Shown here: positions 34,379 through 42,910 of the stretch, piece by piece
How the letters are laid out: the number at the start of each line of letters is the position of its first letter
Numbering within the stretch: position 1 is the stretch's first letter
Assembly: GCA_002366565.1 (NCBI GenBank)
Contig: DFBJ01000007.1
Coordinates: forward strand, 186,001 to 250,000
Direction: 5' to 3'
Origin: Bacteriovoracaceae bacterium UBA3083
Lineage (GTDB): Bacteria > Bdellovibrionota > Bacteriovoracia > Bacteriovoracales > Bacteriovoracaceae
Length of the DNA stretch: 64,000 nucleotides
The notes under the pieces: model-generated
Databases searched by the model: none
What the model was told of the DNA's origin: nothing
What the model saw: the letters and a program-made list of their open reading frames with translations, nothing else
Program-made: the position numbers and the translations under genes

Positions 34379-36823
34379 ATGAAAAGATTAATTTTAATTA
34401 TATTTACACTTATCATCAGCTACTCGGCCATGGCAGGGAGTGTTTCAAATAAACTTCCACTTGGCCTTGTTGAACAACTATATGAGTTGTCTCTTTGGCA
34501 AGACTCATTTGATGAAAATGGTAGCGTTGAAAATGTAGAGTTAAACAATTTCCTAAATGGATTAAAGGCGAGTAATGCAGCCATTCCATCATATAAAGTT
34601 GTCGATAATATGTTTGGTAGTGAGGGGGGATATAACCACTTCTCAAGCTTATACCCAGTTAAAGTTCAAATCATAAGATATTTTCGTGATGTTAATATAG
34701 ATGAGTACTCTAGAGATAAGGTTATGTTAGTTAACTCAGCGTGGAAAACTCGCTACATGAACTCTTTTCTCTCATTGGTTAAATTAAGTAAAGTTTCAGG
34801 TCTTAAGGAAATAGCTCAAGCGTTTGAAAAGAAATTAAATACTAAAAAACTAAATATAGTAGATCTTTCACCTGAGGCCAGAAAGCTATTGGCAAAAGAA
34901 TCAAGTCATCATGAAGATAACTTAATGACAAAAACTAATGGGAGATTTAATGTTTCCGGTGTCTATATTTCACATCGTAAACTTTTCGCGATTGATTTTG
35001 CTCGAGACTCTATCGAAGAGACAATTATCACTTTTGTTCATGAGATGATTCATGCTGCAGATCCTTCTTTAGAAGTTGCAAAGAGAAACTTTATTGAACT
35101 TTTACCTAGTGCAAAGAGTATACTTCAAAAGTGGACTGGCAATAGTGAGATTGTAAGTGAAATAAATTTAAACTTCTTGGATAATGTTTTCTTTGAAGGT
35201 GATGAGAATCATTTAAACAAGTTTTATAAGCAAAAAAATGAAAATACATTAAGAAGTCTCTCTAAGAAATTAGACGTGGATACTCTTCCTGATGAAGAAG
35301 TTGCAATTGTTAAAGAGTGGATAGGATCTGCCTTAAGTTTAAGTGTTTTTAATGAGTACCATGCATATGGAAAGTCTCTGCAGTTTTTGAAAGAGCTTAT
35401 AGTTGATTTCAATATTGTTAAAGGTAGAGTCTCTACTCATAAGAAACTCATTGAACAGTTTATTCACGGAGATGACCTATTTGTTGCTAAACTTGCTATG
35501 GCCTCTAATCCATTTTCAAATTTAAAAATCTATGCATTAAGATATAAAAAAGATAAAGATTATTTTGTTAGTTTTAGAAAGTTAATTAATTACTTAGAAT
35601 ATCTATATTTATTAGAAATTAAAGAAACTGTGGATTTTGATGATAATCGCTATTCAAAATTCTTAAGCTCTCTTATTACTAATGACGAAGATACTCTTAC
35701 AGAGATTAGACAAACGTGGAATCAAGTTGAGAGTCTTGATTCTAGCTTGAATCCTTATGAGCTGATTACATCAAGATTGACGAATTCAACTATTGTTAAA
35801 ATTAAGAAGAATCTAGGTCTAATAACTGAGAGCTTAGATAGTAATATTTCAAAGCTGCAAACTTCTACAGCTGGAGTACTAGATTTACATGATATCAGTG
35901 ATGCTGAACTGAAACTTATTGGTATCCAGTGGCAAGGATCTCCATTCCAAAGAGTTGATGATTCAGTAAGTTCAGTCGTTGAATCTTCACTTGAAGAGAT
36001 CTCTCTCGATATCAAAAAGTACTTTGAACTTATGCCTTGGAGTGAAGATATATACTTTAAGAATAGAGGTCTAGTGTACATACAAGGTGAAACTGTTTCT
36101 CAAAAATTACTTAAGCTAAATATTTTAAGAACATCTTTATGGATTGACCACAGTTTTTCAGCTTGGACTGATACTGTTCTTGGAGCACGTGTTTTATTAG
36201 AAAAAATTAGATCAGAGGTATATTTTAGCTCTGAAGATATTACTGAAACTAGAGCTCAGCAGATTGAGGAAGCACTTGTTGTTATTTTAGAAAAATCAGG
36301 AAATGATCACGATAAAATCAATCAGCTTTCTCATCTTTTTGAAGGACTTGTTAAGCTTCAATCAAATGCTGAAGATGAAGATATGCCTGAGATTGCTAAG
36401 AGTCTCTTCGTGAAAATTAAGGCCATTAGAAACGCTCTGCAGAGAGTTGGTATTCATGGTACGAAGAAGATAAGTGAAGTGAAAGAGGATCTTTTAAAGT
36501 CTCAAGAATATTTCAATGCTCAGCTTATTCCATATGTAAAATATTGTTCAGATAAAAAGTTAAAGATTTTAAATGGAAAAGGTCAGTTTAACTCAAATTC
36601 TAGGTTTCAAACCGTTAGAGGTAAAGAGTTTAATATGATGCTTACTTGTTATAAAAATGAGCTATACGCTGTTAGACAACCTAATGATTTTACGGATTAC
36701 ATGACGACTACATTCACTAGCGAAGGAAAGCTTGCAGCAAAGATATTTAAAGGGTCACGTAAAATACTAATTTCTCCAGTTAAAGTGAAGGTTAAGAAGA
36801 AAGCTAAAAGAGGTTGGTTTTAG
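34379..36823 (+). CDS. Exported 814-aa protein with an HExxH metalloprotease motif
   Basis: A signal peptide MKRLILIIFTLIISYSAMA is followed by a protein with HEMIH at 221-225 in the hydrophobic context TIITFVHEMIHAADPS, as in zincin metallopeptidases. A third zinc ligand is not obvious; Asp228 or a Glu further on could serve. The remaining ~580 residues are helical and unrecognised, ending in a Lys-rich tail (KVKVKKKAKRGWF). AGGA lies eight to nine bases before the ATG. It is monocistronic from a sigma-54-type promoter and ends in a strong terminator. Whether it is an active protease or uses the motif structurally cannot be told from sequence. Confidence 0.65.
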   Translation: MKRLILIIFTLIISYSAMAGSVSNKLPLGLVEQLYELSLWQDSFDENGSVENVELNNFLNGLKASNAAIPSYKVVDNMFGSEGGYNHFSSLYPVKVQIIRYFRDVNIDEYSRDKVMLVNSAWKTRYMNSFLSLVKLSKVSGLKEIAQAFEKKLNTKKLNIVDLSPEARKLLAKESSHHEDNLMTKTNGRFNVSGVYISHRKLFAIDFARDSIEETIITFVHEMIHAADPSLEVAKRNFIELLPSAKSILQKWTGNSEIVSEINLNFLDNVFFEGDENHLNKFYKQKNENTLRSLSKKLDVDTLPDEEVAIVKEWIGSALSLSVFNEYHAYGKSLQFLKELIVDFNIVKGRVSTHKKLIEQFIHGDDLFVAKLAMASNPFSNLKIYALRYKKDKDYFVSFRKLINYLEYLYLLEIKETVDFDDNRYSKFLSSLITNDEDTLTEIRQTWNQVESLDSSLNPYELITSRLTNSTIVKIKKNLGLITESLDSNISKLQTSTAGVLDLHDISDAELKLIGIQWQGSPFQRVDDSVSSVVESSLEEISLDIKKYFELMPWSEDIYFKNRGLVYIQGETVSQKLLKLNILRTSLWIDHSFSAWTDTVLGARVLLEKIRSEVYFSSEDITETRAQQIEEALVVILEKSGNDHDKINQLSHLFEGLVKLQSNAEDEDMPEIAKSLFVKIKAIRNALQRVGIHGTKKISEVKEDLLKSQEYFNAQLIPYVKYCSDKKLKILNGKGQFNSNSRFQTVRGKEFNMMLTCYKNELYAVRQPNDFTDYMTTTFTSEGKLAAKIFKGSRKILISPVKVKVKKKAKRGWF

Positions 36824-36868
36824 TATTAATGTCTAAAATATATAAATTTATTTATACGCTATAATAAA

Positions 36869-36906
36869 AAAGGGCCCTGAATTAATCAGGGCCCTTTATA
36901 TTTTTT
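36869..36906. terminator. Strong bidirectional terminator
   Basis: A perfect 12-bp stem AAAGGGCCCTGA (36869-36880) / TCAGGGCCCTTT (36886-36897) with a 5-nt loop and T-runs on both strands. It ends both the HEMIH gene and the phnDCE operon. Confidence 0.9.
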
Positions 36907-36922
36907 AACTTTATTTGAAATG

Positions 36923-37999
36923 TTACTTAATAGCTTCTCTAATCTTAGAAGAAAGGTAGTCCATTATCCAAACAATAGCTGCGATAATGATTACTAGAAG
37001 ACCAACTTCGTTCCATTTAGCTAGACCTTGGTATTGCATAAGCATTGTACCAATACCACCACCACCAACTAGACCAATTACAGTCGCCATTCTAACGTTG
37101 ATGTCCCAACGATAGATTGTGAATGAAAGGTAAGGTAGAACAATTTGAGGAACAACACCAAACCAAATTACTTGGATAGGGTGAGCACCAGTAGCTGTCA
37201 TCGCTTCAATTGGACCATTTGAAATGTTCTCAATTTGCTCTGAGTATAGCTTAGAAAGTGAAGATACTGAGTGAAGCCATAGTGCTAGCATACCTGCGAA
37301 TGGTCCAATTCCAACCCATACTGAGAAGATAATTGCCCAAACAAGAGGCTCAATTGATCTTGAAACATTTAGGAAGAATCTAACTATGCTATATATTGCC
37401 ATAGTAAGTTTAGATCCATTCATAAGGTTTCTTGCAGCAAAGAAAGCTATTACAAATGCCATTGGAAGAGCAAGCATTGTCGCAATGAAGGCCATGTAAA
37501 TAGTTTCAATCGCAGCAAATAAAGCCTGTTCAATAATTGCAAAGTTAGGGTTGAAAAGAGCAGTAAAAATTCTTCTCGCACCATGTAGTCCACTTGCAGA
37601 TAGAAATTCTGTGATACTTACTTGAGAAATAAAGATTCCCGATACAAATGTTACGATAAGTAGAACATAACCAAGTATAGTATATGGCTCAGAAAGAACT
37701 GTTCTTTCTGGTCTACTCTCGTATAGCCCTGAAACTGCTTTACCTATTGATACTCTTGTAAAGAAAAGCACTAGTGTTACTAGAGCTCCTAATCCAAGAG
37801 CTATTAAAGGTTGATTCCAAGTAAAAGTTGCATATCTATCACCAATGAATATTTTCTCATAGATAATTTTCCATGAAGCTAGAATCATATAAGACCAGAT
37901 GAATAAATCTATTCCAAATGCTCTAACAGTTTTCTTTAATTTTTTATATCCCGCACCTTTGTTTTCACCAGGAAGGGCATCTTGTACTAATGTTGTCAT
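36923..37999 (-). CDS. phnE: Phosphonate-type ABC transporter permease PhnE
   Basis: 358 aa inner-membrane protein. It has an extra N-terminal membrane segment (about 30-50) and further segments at 65-85 and 112-130, then the conserved permease core (from ~165) with FFLNVSRSIEPLVWAIIFSVWVGIGPFAG and the coupling motif EAMTATGAHPIQVIWFGVVPQ, which contacts the ATPase. It ends with GLVGGGGIGTML, typical of PhnE. A GAGGTAAG ribosome binding site precedes ATG. Last gene of the operon, after phnC with a 13-bp gap. It forms the transmembrane channel for a phosphonate, phosphite or related phosphorus ligand. Confidence 0.9.
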   Translation of the reverse strand: MTTLVQDALPGENKGAGYKKLKKTVRAFGIDLFIWSYMILASWKIIYEKIFIGDRYATFTWNQPLIALGLGALVTLVLFFTRVSIGKAVSGLYESRPERTVLSEPYTILGYVLLIVTFVSGIFISQVSITEFLSASGLHGARRIFTALFNPNFAIIEQALFAAIETIYMAFIATMLALPMAFVIAFFAARNLMNGSKLTMAIYSIVRFFLNVSRSIEPLVWAIIFSVWVGIGPFAGMLALWLHSVSSLSKLYSEQIENISNGPIEAMTATGAHPIQVIWFGVVPQIVLPYLSFTIYRWDINVRMATVIGLVGGGGIGTMLMQYQGLAKWNEVGLLVIIIAAIVWIMDYLSSKIREAIK

Positions 38000-38012
38000 T
38001 TCTTACCTCTAG

Positions 38013-38771
38013 TTAATCAATTGTCACTTCTACAGCTTCTTCACCGTAGATTGTTTTAAACCAGTTCTCGTCAATTTCTAAAGGCTGACCTTCATAAATT
38101 AACTTACCACCTTTAAGTGCAATCACTCTTGAAGCATATTGTCTTACTAGTGATAAGAAGTGGAGGTTACATATTACAGTTACACCAAGTTCTTCGTTAA
38201 CTTTTTTAAGGTACTGCATTACTGAGTGAGAAGTTGCAGGGTCAAGAGACGCTACAGGCTCATCAGCAAGTAAAACCTTAGGGTTTTGCATTAACGCTCT
38301 AGCAATTGCTACACGTTGCTGCTGTCCACCTGATAAGTTATCAGCTCTTTGGTTTTCTTTACCTTCAAGACCAACAATCTTAATAAATCTTTTTGCTTTC
38401 TCTTTATCTTCTTCAGTAAAAAGACCAAAAATAGATTTTAAAATTCCTGTTCTCGATAGAGAACCAGATAAAACGTTAGTCATAACTGTTTTTCTTGGAA
38501 TTAGATTGAAGTGTTGAAAAATCATCCCAACATTAGATCTAAGAGTTCTTAGAGGTTGCCCACTGATATGAGTAACATCGTTTCCTTCAAAAGAAATTGA
38601 ACCATGGCTAGGCTCATGTAATCTATTGATACATCTTAGAAGAGTTGATTTTCCTGATCCAGATAGACCAATAACAACTAGGAACTCACCTGGAGTAACA
38701 TCAAATGAAACGCCTTTTAAAGCATGTGTTCCATTTGGGTATTTCTTATGTAAATCTTTAACATTAAGCAT
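38013..38771 (-). CDS. phnC: Phosphonate-type ABC transporter ATP-binding protein PhnC
   Basis: 252 aa, normal length. Walker A GLSGSGKST (34-42), Q-loop FQHFNLIPRKTV, signature LSGGQQQRVAIARAL, Walker B VLLADEPVASLDP, and an NLHFLSLVRQYA switch region where Asn-Leu-His provides the H-loop, as in PhnC. It energises the importer on the cytosolic face. It lies 18 bp after phnD and 13 bp before phnE. Confidence 0.95.
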   Translation of the reverse strand: MLNVKDLHKKYPNGTHALKGVSFDVTPGEFLVVIGLSGSGKSTLLRCINRLHEPSHGSISFEGNDVTHISGQPLRTLRSNVGMIFQHFNLIPRKTVMTNVLSGSLSRTGILKSIFGLFTEEDKEKAKRFIKIVGLEGKENQRADNLSGGQQQRVAIARALMQNPKVLLADEPVASLDPATSHSVMQYLKKVNEELGVTVICNLHFLSLVRQYASRVIALKGGKLIYEGQPLEIDENWFKTIYGEEAVEVTID

Positions 38772-38789
38772 TTTTTTGTCTTCCGTTAA

Positions 38790-39701
38790 TTATTTAAGTT
38801 TAGATTCAATATCAATTCCAACAGACTTAATCATATCTCTAAGTCCGTCGTAGTCAGCATCAGTAGTATCAACAATTCCTTGAACACTGTAAATATTTTT
38901 GAAGATACTTTTTCCAGCTTCAGTTGCAATGAACTTCTTAACTGCAGCAATGAACTTCGTTGTAATTTCTGGGTCTAAGTCTTTTCTAAATACAAATGGG
39001 TCATTAGGAATTTTTTCTGTAACTGTAACGATCTTAACTTTTTCTTCTACGTCTGGAAATTGAGTTCTTACTCTATCTCTAGCATCTCTAATCTTTCCAT
39101 CTTTAGATGGAGCAGAGTAGTAAGTTGCACCAGCGTCTACTTGTTTTTGGTAAACCATAGTTACAACGTTATCGTGCTTAATTCCAAAAGTTGTGTTTGA
39201 AAGCTCAACGTTGTTATCTTTAATTATTTTTAATGGAAACATGTAACCAGAAGTTGATGAAGGATCAGTGTAAGCAAATTTCTTACCTTGAAGGTCTTTT
39301 ACTGAATTAATTCCAGAATCTACGTGAGCAATAATTTGACCTTGGTAGTAGTCGTGCCCATAACGAAGAACTCTTAGTTTTGCTGTAGCACCATATTTTT
39401 GGTGAGCTAAGATGTAACCAAATGAGTTCATAACACCAATGTCAGCTCTCTTTGATCCAAAAGCTTCTACAACAGCGATGTAGTTCGTAGGAATACCTGT
39501 TTTAAAGATAAGTCCTGTTTCTTTTTCTAAGAATTGAATGAACTCTTGAGAATTAGAGGCAATAGTGTCAGCGTCAACTGATGGAGTAAAGTAGAGCTTT
39601 ACAGGGTTGTTGGCAGAACCAAGTTTTTCTTCATTTACACAACCTACGAAAAGGATCGTAAAAAGTGCAAGAAGAAGAGGTGCTTTCTTCATCGTAAACA
39701 T
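38790..39701 (-). CDS. phnD: Phosphonate-type ABC transporter substrate-binding lipoprotein PhnD
   Basis: 303 aa from the ATG at 39701, chosen because AGGAG stands seven bases upstream; the frame is open eleven codons further. The signal peptide ends in FVGC (Cys21), so this is a lipoprotein. Family features: LYFTPSVDADTIASNSQ, AVVEAFGSKRADIGVMNSFGYILA, a ligand loop TDPSSTSGYMFP and a final DMIKSVG. It captures phosphonates, phosphite or phosphate-like ligands in the periplasm and hands them to PhnE. No C-P lyase, phosphonatase or phosphite dehydrogenase gene lies in the window, so the ligand is open. First gene of the operon. Confidence 0.92.
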   Translation of the reverse strand: MFTMKKAPLLLALFTILFVGCVNEEKLGSANNPVKLYFTPSVDADTIASNSQEFIQFLEKETGLIFKTGIPTNYIAVVEAFGSKRADIGVMNSFGYILAHQKYGATAKLRVLRYGHDYYQGQIIAHVDSGINSVKDLQGKKFAYTDPSSTSGYMFPLKIIKDNNVELSNTTFGIKHDNVVTMVYQKQVDAGATYYSAPSKDGKIRDARDRVRTQFPDVEEKVKIVTVTEKIPNDPFVFRKDLDPEITTKFIAAVKKFIATEAGKSIFKNIYSVQGIVDTTDADYDGLRDMIKSVGIDIESKLK

Positions 39702-39996
39702 GTGTTGTCTCCTAGATTTATAAATATAAAACAATTCAATAAGTTATAAATTTTTTCGTTAGGCCTATTTATCATGAAATGTTTGATAATGTCAGTTAGG
39801 TTTTCCTAAAAAAGGATAGAAAGTGAAGAATCTGTAATATTTTCTGTTATTTTAACCTAATATAACGCTTTGCGTCCTGTCGTTTGTGAAAAATATTGGA
39901 ACTTTGTTCCATTTATGTGTGAATTTTCTTTAGTAGTTTACTCTTTGAGAACTTTATTCCGTAACGAAATATATAGAAGTTTCAAAGGAAGAAAGT

Positions 39997-41604
39997 ATGC
40001 AAAAGATGTTTATGGCCATCATTATTATAGCTTTATCTCAAATAAGCTTTGCTGATACCAAAATAAAAAGAAGCATACTTAAAAGTGGAAGGGAAATAGG
40101 CCTTTCCTGGAACTTTAAGAAAAGTGATATTTCAATAGTAAAATCTAATCTTGAGTCTCCATTCCTTTTTAAAGATGTATCAATTAAGCATTGGCAAAAA
40201 GCGAAAACCTCAGGGGCTCCAGCACTTCCATTTAAGTCATTTCTTTTAATAGGTACACCTGAAGAAATTGATATTGTTCTAGATGCAAAGATTGTCTCAT
40301 TCATTGAAGATCTTATTCCATCTCCTGCTCAGGAAATGCCATGTCGATGTGAGATTATTCCATGGAAATTTTCCGCTGATTATAATGAAGACAAGTATAA
40401 TAAGGACTCTCTATCTCATTTTAAAAAGGAATACTTAGGAGAGTTTAAAGGTAAGAGTATTACGAAAGTAACTGTTTATCCCATTGCTTATAATCACGCA
40501 CAGGGGGCGAGATTAATTACAAATGCTAAATTAAGTATAAAGTCTAACAATAGAAAACTTGAATTTTTTAAAATAAAGGCAAGTGATAAGAATTATAATA
40601 TCTTTTCTCATCGAAAATTTGAAGCTGTGCTTGCACCTTTAATTGATATTAGAAAGAAGCAAGGCTTCAATGTTAATTTCTTTGCTCTTGATGAAGTTGG
40701 AAATGACTTCATAGATATTAAAGAGTTTATTCATACTCTTTATGAGAATGAACCCTTCTCATATTCTTTGATAATAGGGCATGAGGAAGAGTTTCCTACT
40801 GAATACGTCATGACAAAGTTTGATACTAGAACTCCATCAGATATGAATTACTATACTATGGACGGTGAAGATGATGTTATTCCTGACGTTCTTTACGGGA
40901 GACTATCAGTTTCAACTCCGGATGAACTTAAGGTTGTTATTGATAAAACAATAGAGTTTGAAAAAAGAAGCTGGAGATCTCCTGCTGGGATGAGTGAAAT
41001 GATTGCTATTGCCTCTGATGAAGGAAGTGCTCCTGATGATGTTGAATATGTTAGAGAGATGCAAAGCCCTTTAAAATCAAAATTTAACTGGAATAGTAAT
41101 GAATTCTTTCAAGCTAATGAGAATGGGACTGCTGAGAATATCTCTTCAAGAATCAATGCTGGAAGTATTTGGCTAAATTATATAGGCCATGGTACCGGCC
41201 ATGAGTGGCCTTCCGTTTACGGTAGAGAATTTAATGTCTCTGATATTGTAAATGATGAAGAGGGTGTCGTGAGACCAGTTGTCATAGACGTGGCATGCCA
41301 GAATGGGCGATTTAGCAATGAAGGAAGAATGGGGGAGACCTTCATGCGTGGTGGAGTTCATAAAGGTGGTGCAGTCGCTTACTATGGAGGAAGTGTAGAT
41401 ATTAGTTGGGACCCGCCTGCGATTATGGCAATTGGTATAAATAAAGCCGTAAGTGAGAATAATCAGAGGCGGCTAGCTGACGTCATTTTTGAAGGTCAGA
41501 GCTATCTACTCGAAAATATGGATGATATAGACTCTGCATTAGAAAATCTTGTGTGGTATCACTTACAAGGAGATCCTCTTTTAAACTTACAAAATCTGAA
41601 GTAA
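39997..41604 (+). CDS. Exported C25-family (gingipain-type) cysteine peptidase
   Basis: 535 aa with a signal peptide MQKMFMAIIIIALSQISFA. A propeptide-like N-terminal part (to ~215) is followed by the C25 catalytic domain: SLIIGHEEEFPTEY, DVLYGRLSVSTPDEL, then NYIGHGTGHEW with the catalytic His398 and VIDVACQNGRF with the catalytic Cys434, 36 residues apart as in gingipains. It ends at YHLQGDPLLNL, the usual end of the domain, with no long C-terminal adhesin or sorting domain. AGGAAG precedes the ATG. Gingipains cleave after Arg or Lys; specificity here is not readable. A secreted endopeptidase fits prey or host protein degradation (inference). Confidence 0.88.
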   Translation: MQKMFMAIIIIALSQISFADTKIKRSILKSGREIGLSWNFKKSDISIVKSNLESPFLFKDVSIKHWQKAKTSGAPALPFKSFLLIGTPEEIDIVLDAKIVSFIEDLIPSPAQEMPCRCEIIPWKFSADYNEDKYNKDSLSHFKKEYLGEFKGKSITKVTVYPIAYNHAQGARLITNAKLSIKSNNRKLEFFKIKASDKNYNIFSHRKFEAVLAPLIDIRKKQGFNVNFFALDEVGNDFIDIKEFIHTLYENEPFSYSLIIGHEEEFPTEYVMTKFDTRTPSDMNYYTMDGEDDVIPDVLYGRLSVSTPDELKVVIDKTIEFEKRSWRSPAGMSEMIAIASDEGSAPDDVEYVREMQSPLKSKFNWNSNEFFQANENGTAENISSRINAGSIWLNYIGHGTGHEWPSVYGREFNVSDIVNDEEGVVRPVVIDVACQNGRFSNEGRMGETFMRGGVHKGGAVAYYGGSVDISWDPPAIMAIGINKAVSENNQRRLADVIFEGQSYLLENMDDIDSALENLVWYHLQGDPLLNLQNLK

Positions 41605-41672
41605 CTACCTAATATTAAATAATTCACATATTCCCTCGCAATTTATTAATAGTTGGGAGGGTATAATAGGGC

Positions 41673-41885
41673 ATGGCCTTAAATGTGAAGATTCTTTACC
41701 CATTAGATCACCCGCCCGTTACAAATCATGATGACGAACCTGTAGAGCTATCAGCATCCTCTAGTGAGTTAGATGCGGATAAAGAGAATCTTGATAAGAG
41801 TCATCTTCTTGAAAAAGAGGAAGACCATATTTATAGAGACGGACCTCTAGAACATAAGAAGAAAAAGCTAAATATTCTTACTTAG
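41673..41885 (+). CDS. Small charged cytosolic protein, 70 aa
   Basis: 70 aa, no signal peptide, highly acidic in the middle (SSSELDADKENLDKSHLLEKEEDH) with a basic end (HKKKKLNILT); probably disordered. GGGAGG lies 12 bases before the ATG and AGGG directly before it. A TATAAT at 41662-41667, six bases before the ATG, would also allow a leaderless transcript, but no good -35 is seen. Eleven bases before the next, exported protein's gene, so probably co-transcribed with it. Function unknown. Confidence 0.55.
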   Translation: MALNVKILYPLDHPPVTNHDDEPVELSASSSELDADKENLDKSHLLEKEEDHIYRDGPLEHKKKKLNILT

Positions 41886-41895
41886 GGAGAAGGAT

Positions 41896-42450
41896 ATGAA
41901 ATGGTTCTCTGTGAAGTTCTTATTTGTTCTTATTTTTAGTTGTAGTTCTTATGCAATTACATGGAGTGATGTCCCTGGTTGCTATCAAACAATAGTTTAT
42001 AACGACAGTTACCTAGAAAATAGCGCTAATAATTATTCTGTAATAAATTTAAATGAGAATCCTCTTTTTTTCATATCAGTAGACGAGGAAGAATACATTG
42101 TTCATTCTGCTGTAATCTACAAAGGAAATACAAATTATCATTATCAAGACATATACTTTGAAGATGGAGCAACTTCCAGCAATGGTGGTTTTTTGAGAAG
42201 TGATTTTAAATCCTATGTGCGCTATCGTTTTTCGCCAGAAAAGGTTTTAAAGTTATCCAATCAGTTCAGTATCAGACATATTGATGGCAATACATATGAA
42301 GTTGTAGCTTTTCAAAATATTGACTTTGAAGGTAAAGCATACCTAGAGTCGGGGAGATTTGTCTTAGAAAAAATAGATTGTTATGATGATATAGCAACTG
42401 AAGAAATATTCTCTCGTGGAATAGATTTACCATTTGAGTTAGATCTTTAA
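41896..42450 (+). CDS. Exported 184-aa protein of unknown function
   Basis: A signal peptide MKWFSVKFLFVLIFSCSSYA, then a beta-rich mature protein with two cysteines (GCYQT near residue 28 and KIDCYDD near 165) that may pair. The segment GCYQTIVYND...SVINLN...ISVDEEEYIVHSAVIY looks like a small beta-sandwich or lipocalin-like barrel, without a clear family. A strong GGGAGAAGG ribosome binding site. Middle of a three-gene run (41673-42909). Confidence 0.6.
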   Translation: MKWFSVKFLFVLIFSCSSYAITWSDVPGCYQTIVYNDSYLENSANNYSVINLNENPLFFISVDEEEYIVHSAVIYKGNTNYHYQDIYFEDGATSSNGGFLRSDFKSYVRYRFSPEKVLKLSNQFSIRHIDGNTYEVVAFQNIDFEGKAYLESGRFVLEKIDCYDDIATEEIFSRGIDLPFELDL

Positions 42451-42465
42451 TTATAGGATTTTAAT

Positions 42466-42909
42466 TTGAAAATTTTAAAAATTTGCTGTGCTATCTTGAT
42501 CACAGGAGTATCACTTGGACAAGGGTTTGAACCTAAGCAGAACTCTGGACAGAATAAGTTAGAGCGAATCAACTCCATTGAACGCCATATTGTATCTGTC
42601 GATAAAACTATCCAAGACCTGAAGAAACTAATTAGCGATAAGCCAGATCTAAAAGGATTTAAAAAACTAATCGAAGATCTTTCTAAGACTCAAAAATCAA
42701 TTAAGAGTGATATTGATAGCCTTCGTACCGAAGAATTAACTCAACTTAAAAAAGATATAGAGTTTATAGATCAAGAAAAAGTTGAGAAGCTAATTGATAA
42801 ATTTGTCAAATATCAAGAAGACTCAGATAAGCGCTTAAAACTACTAGAAGAATCTTTAAAAGAAATCAATGGCCAACTTAAAAGTGTAGACTCACCTATA
42901 AAGAAATAA
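42466..42909 (+). CDS. Exported coiled-coil protein, 147 aa, TTG start
   Basis: The TTG at 42466 starts a hydrophobic leader (KILKICCAILITGVSLGQG) eight bases after TAGGA, so a TTG start is likely; no internal ATG would leave the leader intact. The mature part is almost entirely charged heptads (SIERHIVSVDKTIQDLKKLISD..., LKLLEESLKEINGQLK), a single coiled coil. It stops one base away from the convergent NTN-hydrolase gene. Function unknown; probably acts with the two preceding genes. Confidence 0.6.
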   Translation: MKILKICCAILITGVSLGQGFEPKQNSGQNKLERINSIERHIVSVDKTIQDLKKLISDKPDLKGFKKLIEDLSKTQKSIKSDIDSLRTEELTQLKKDIEFIDQEKVEKLIDKFVKYQEDSDKRLKLLEESLKEINGQLKSVDSPIKK

Positions 42910-42910
42910 A

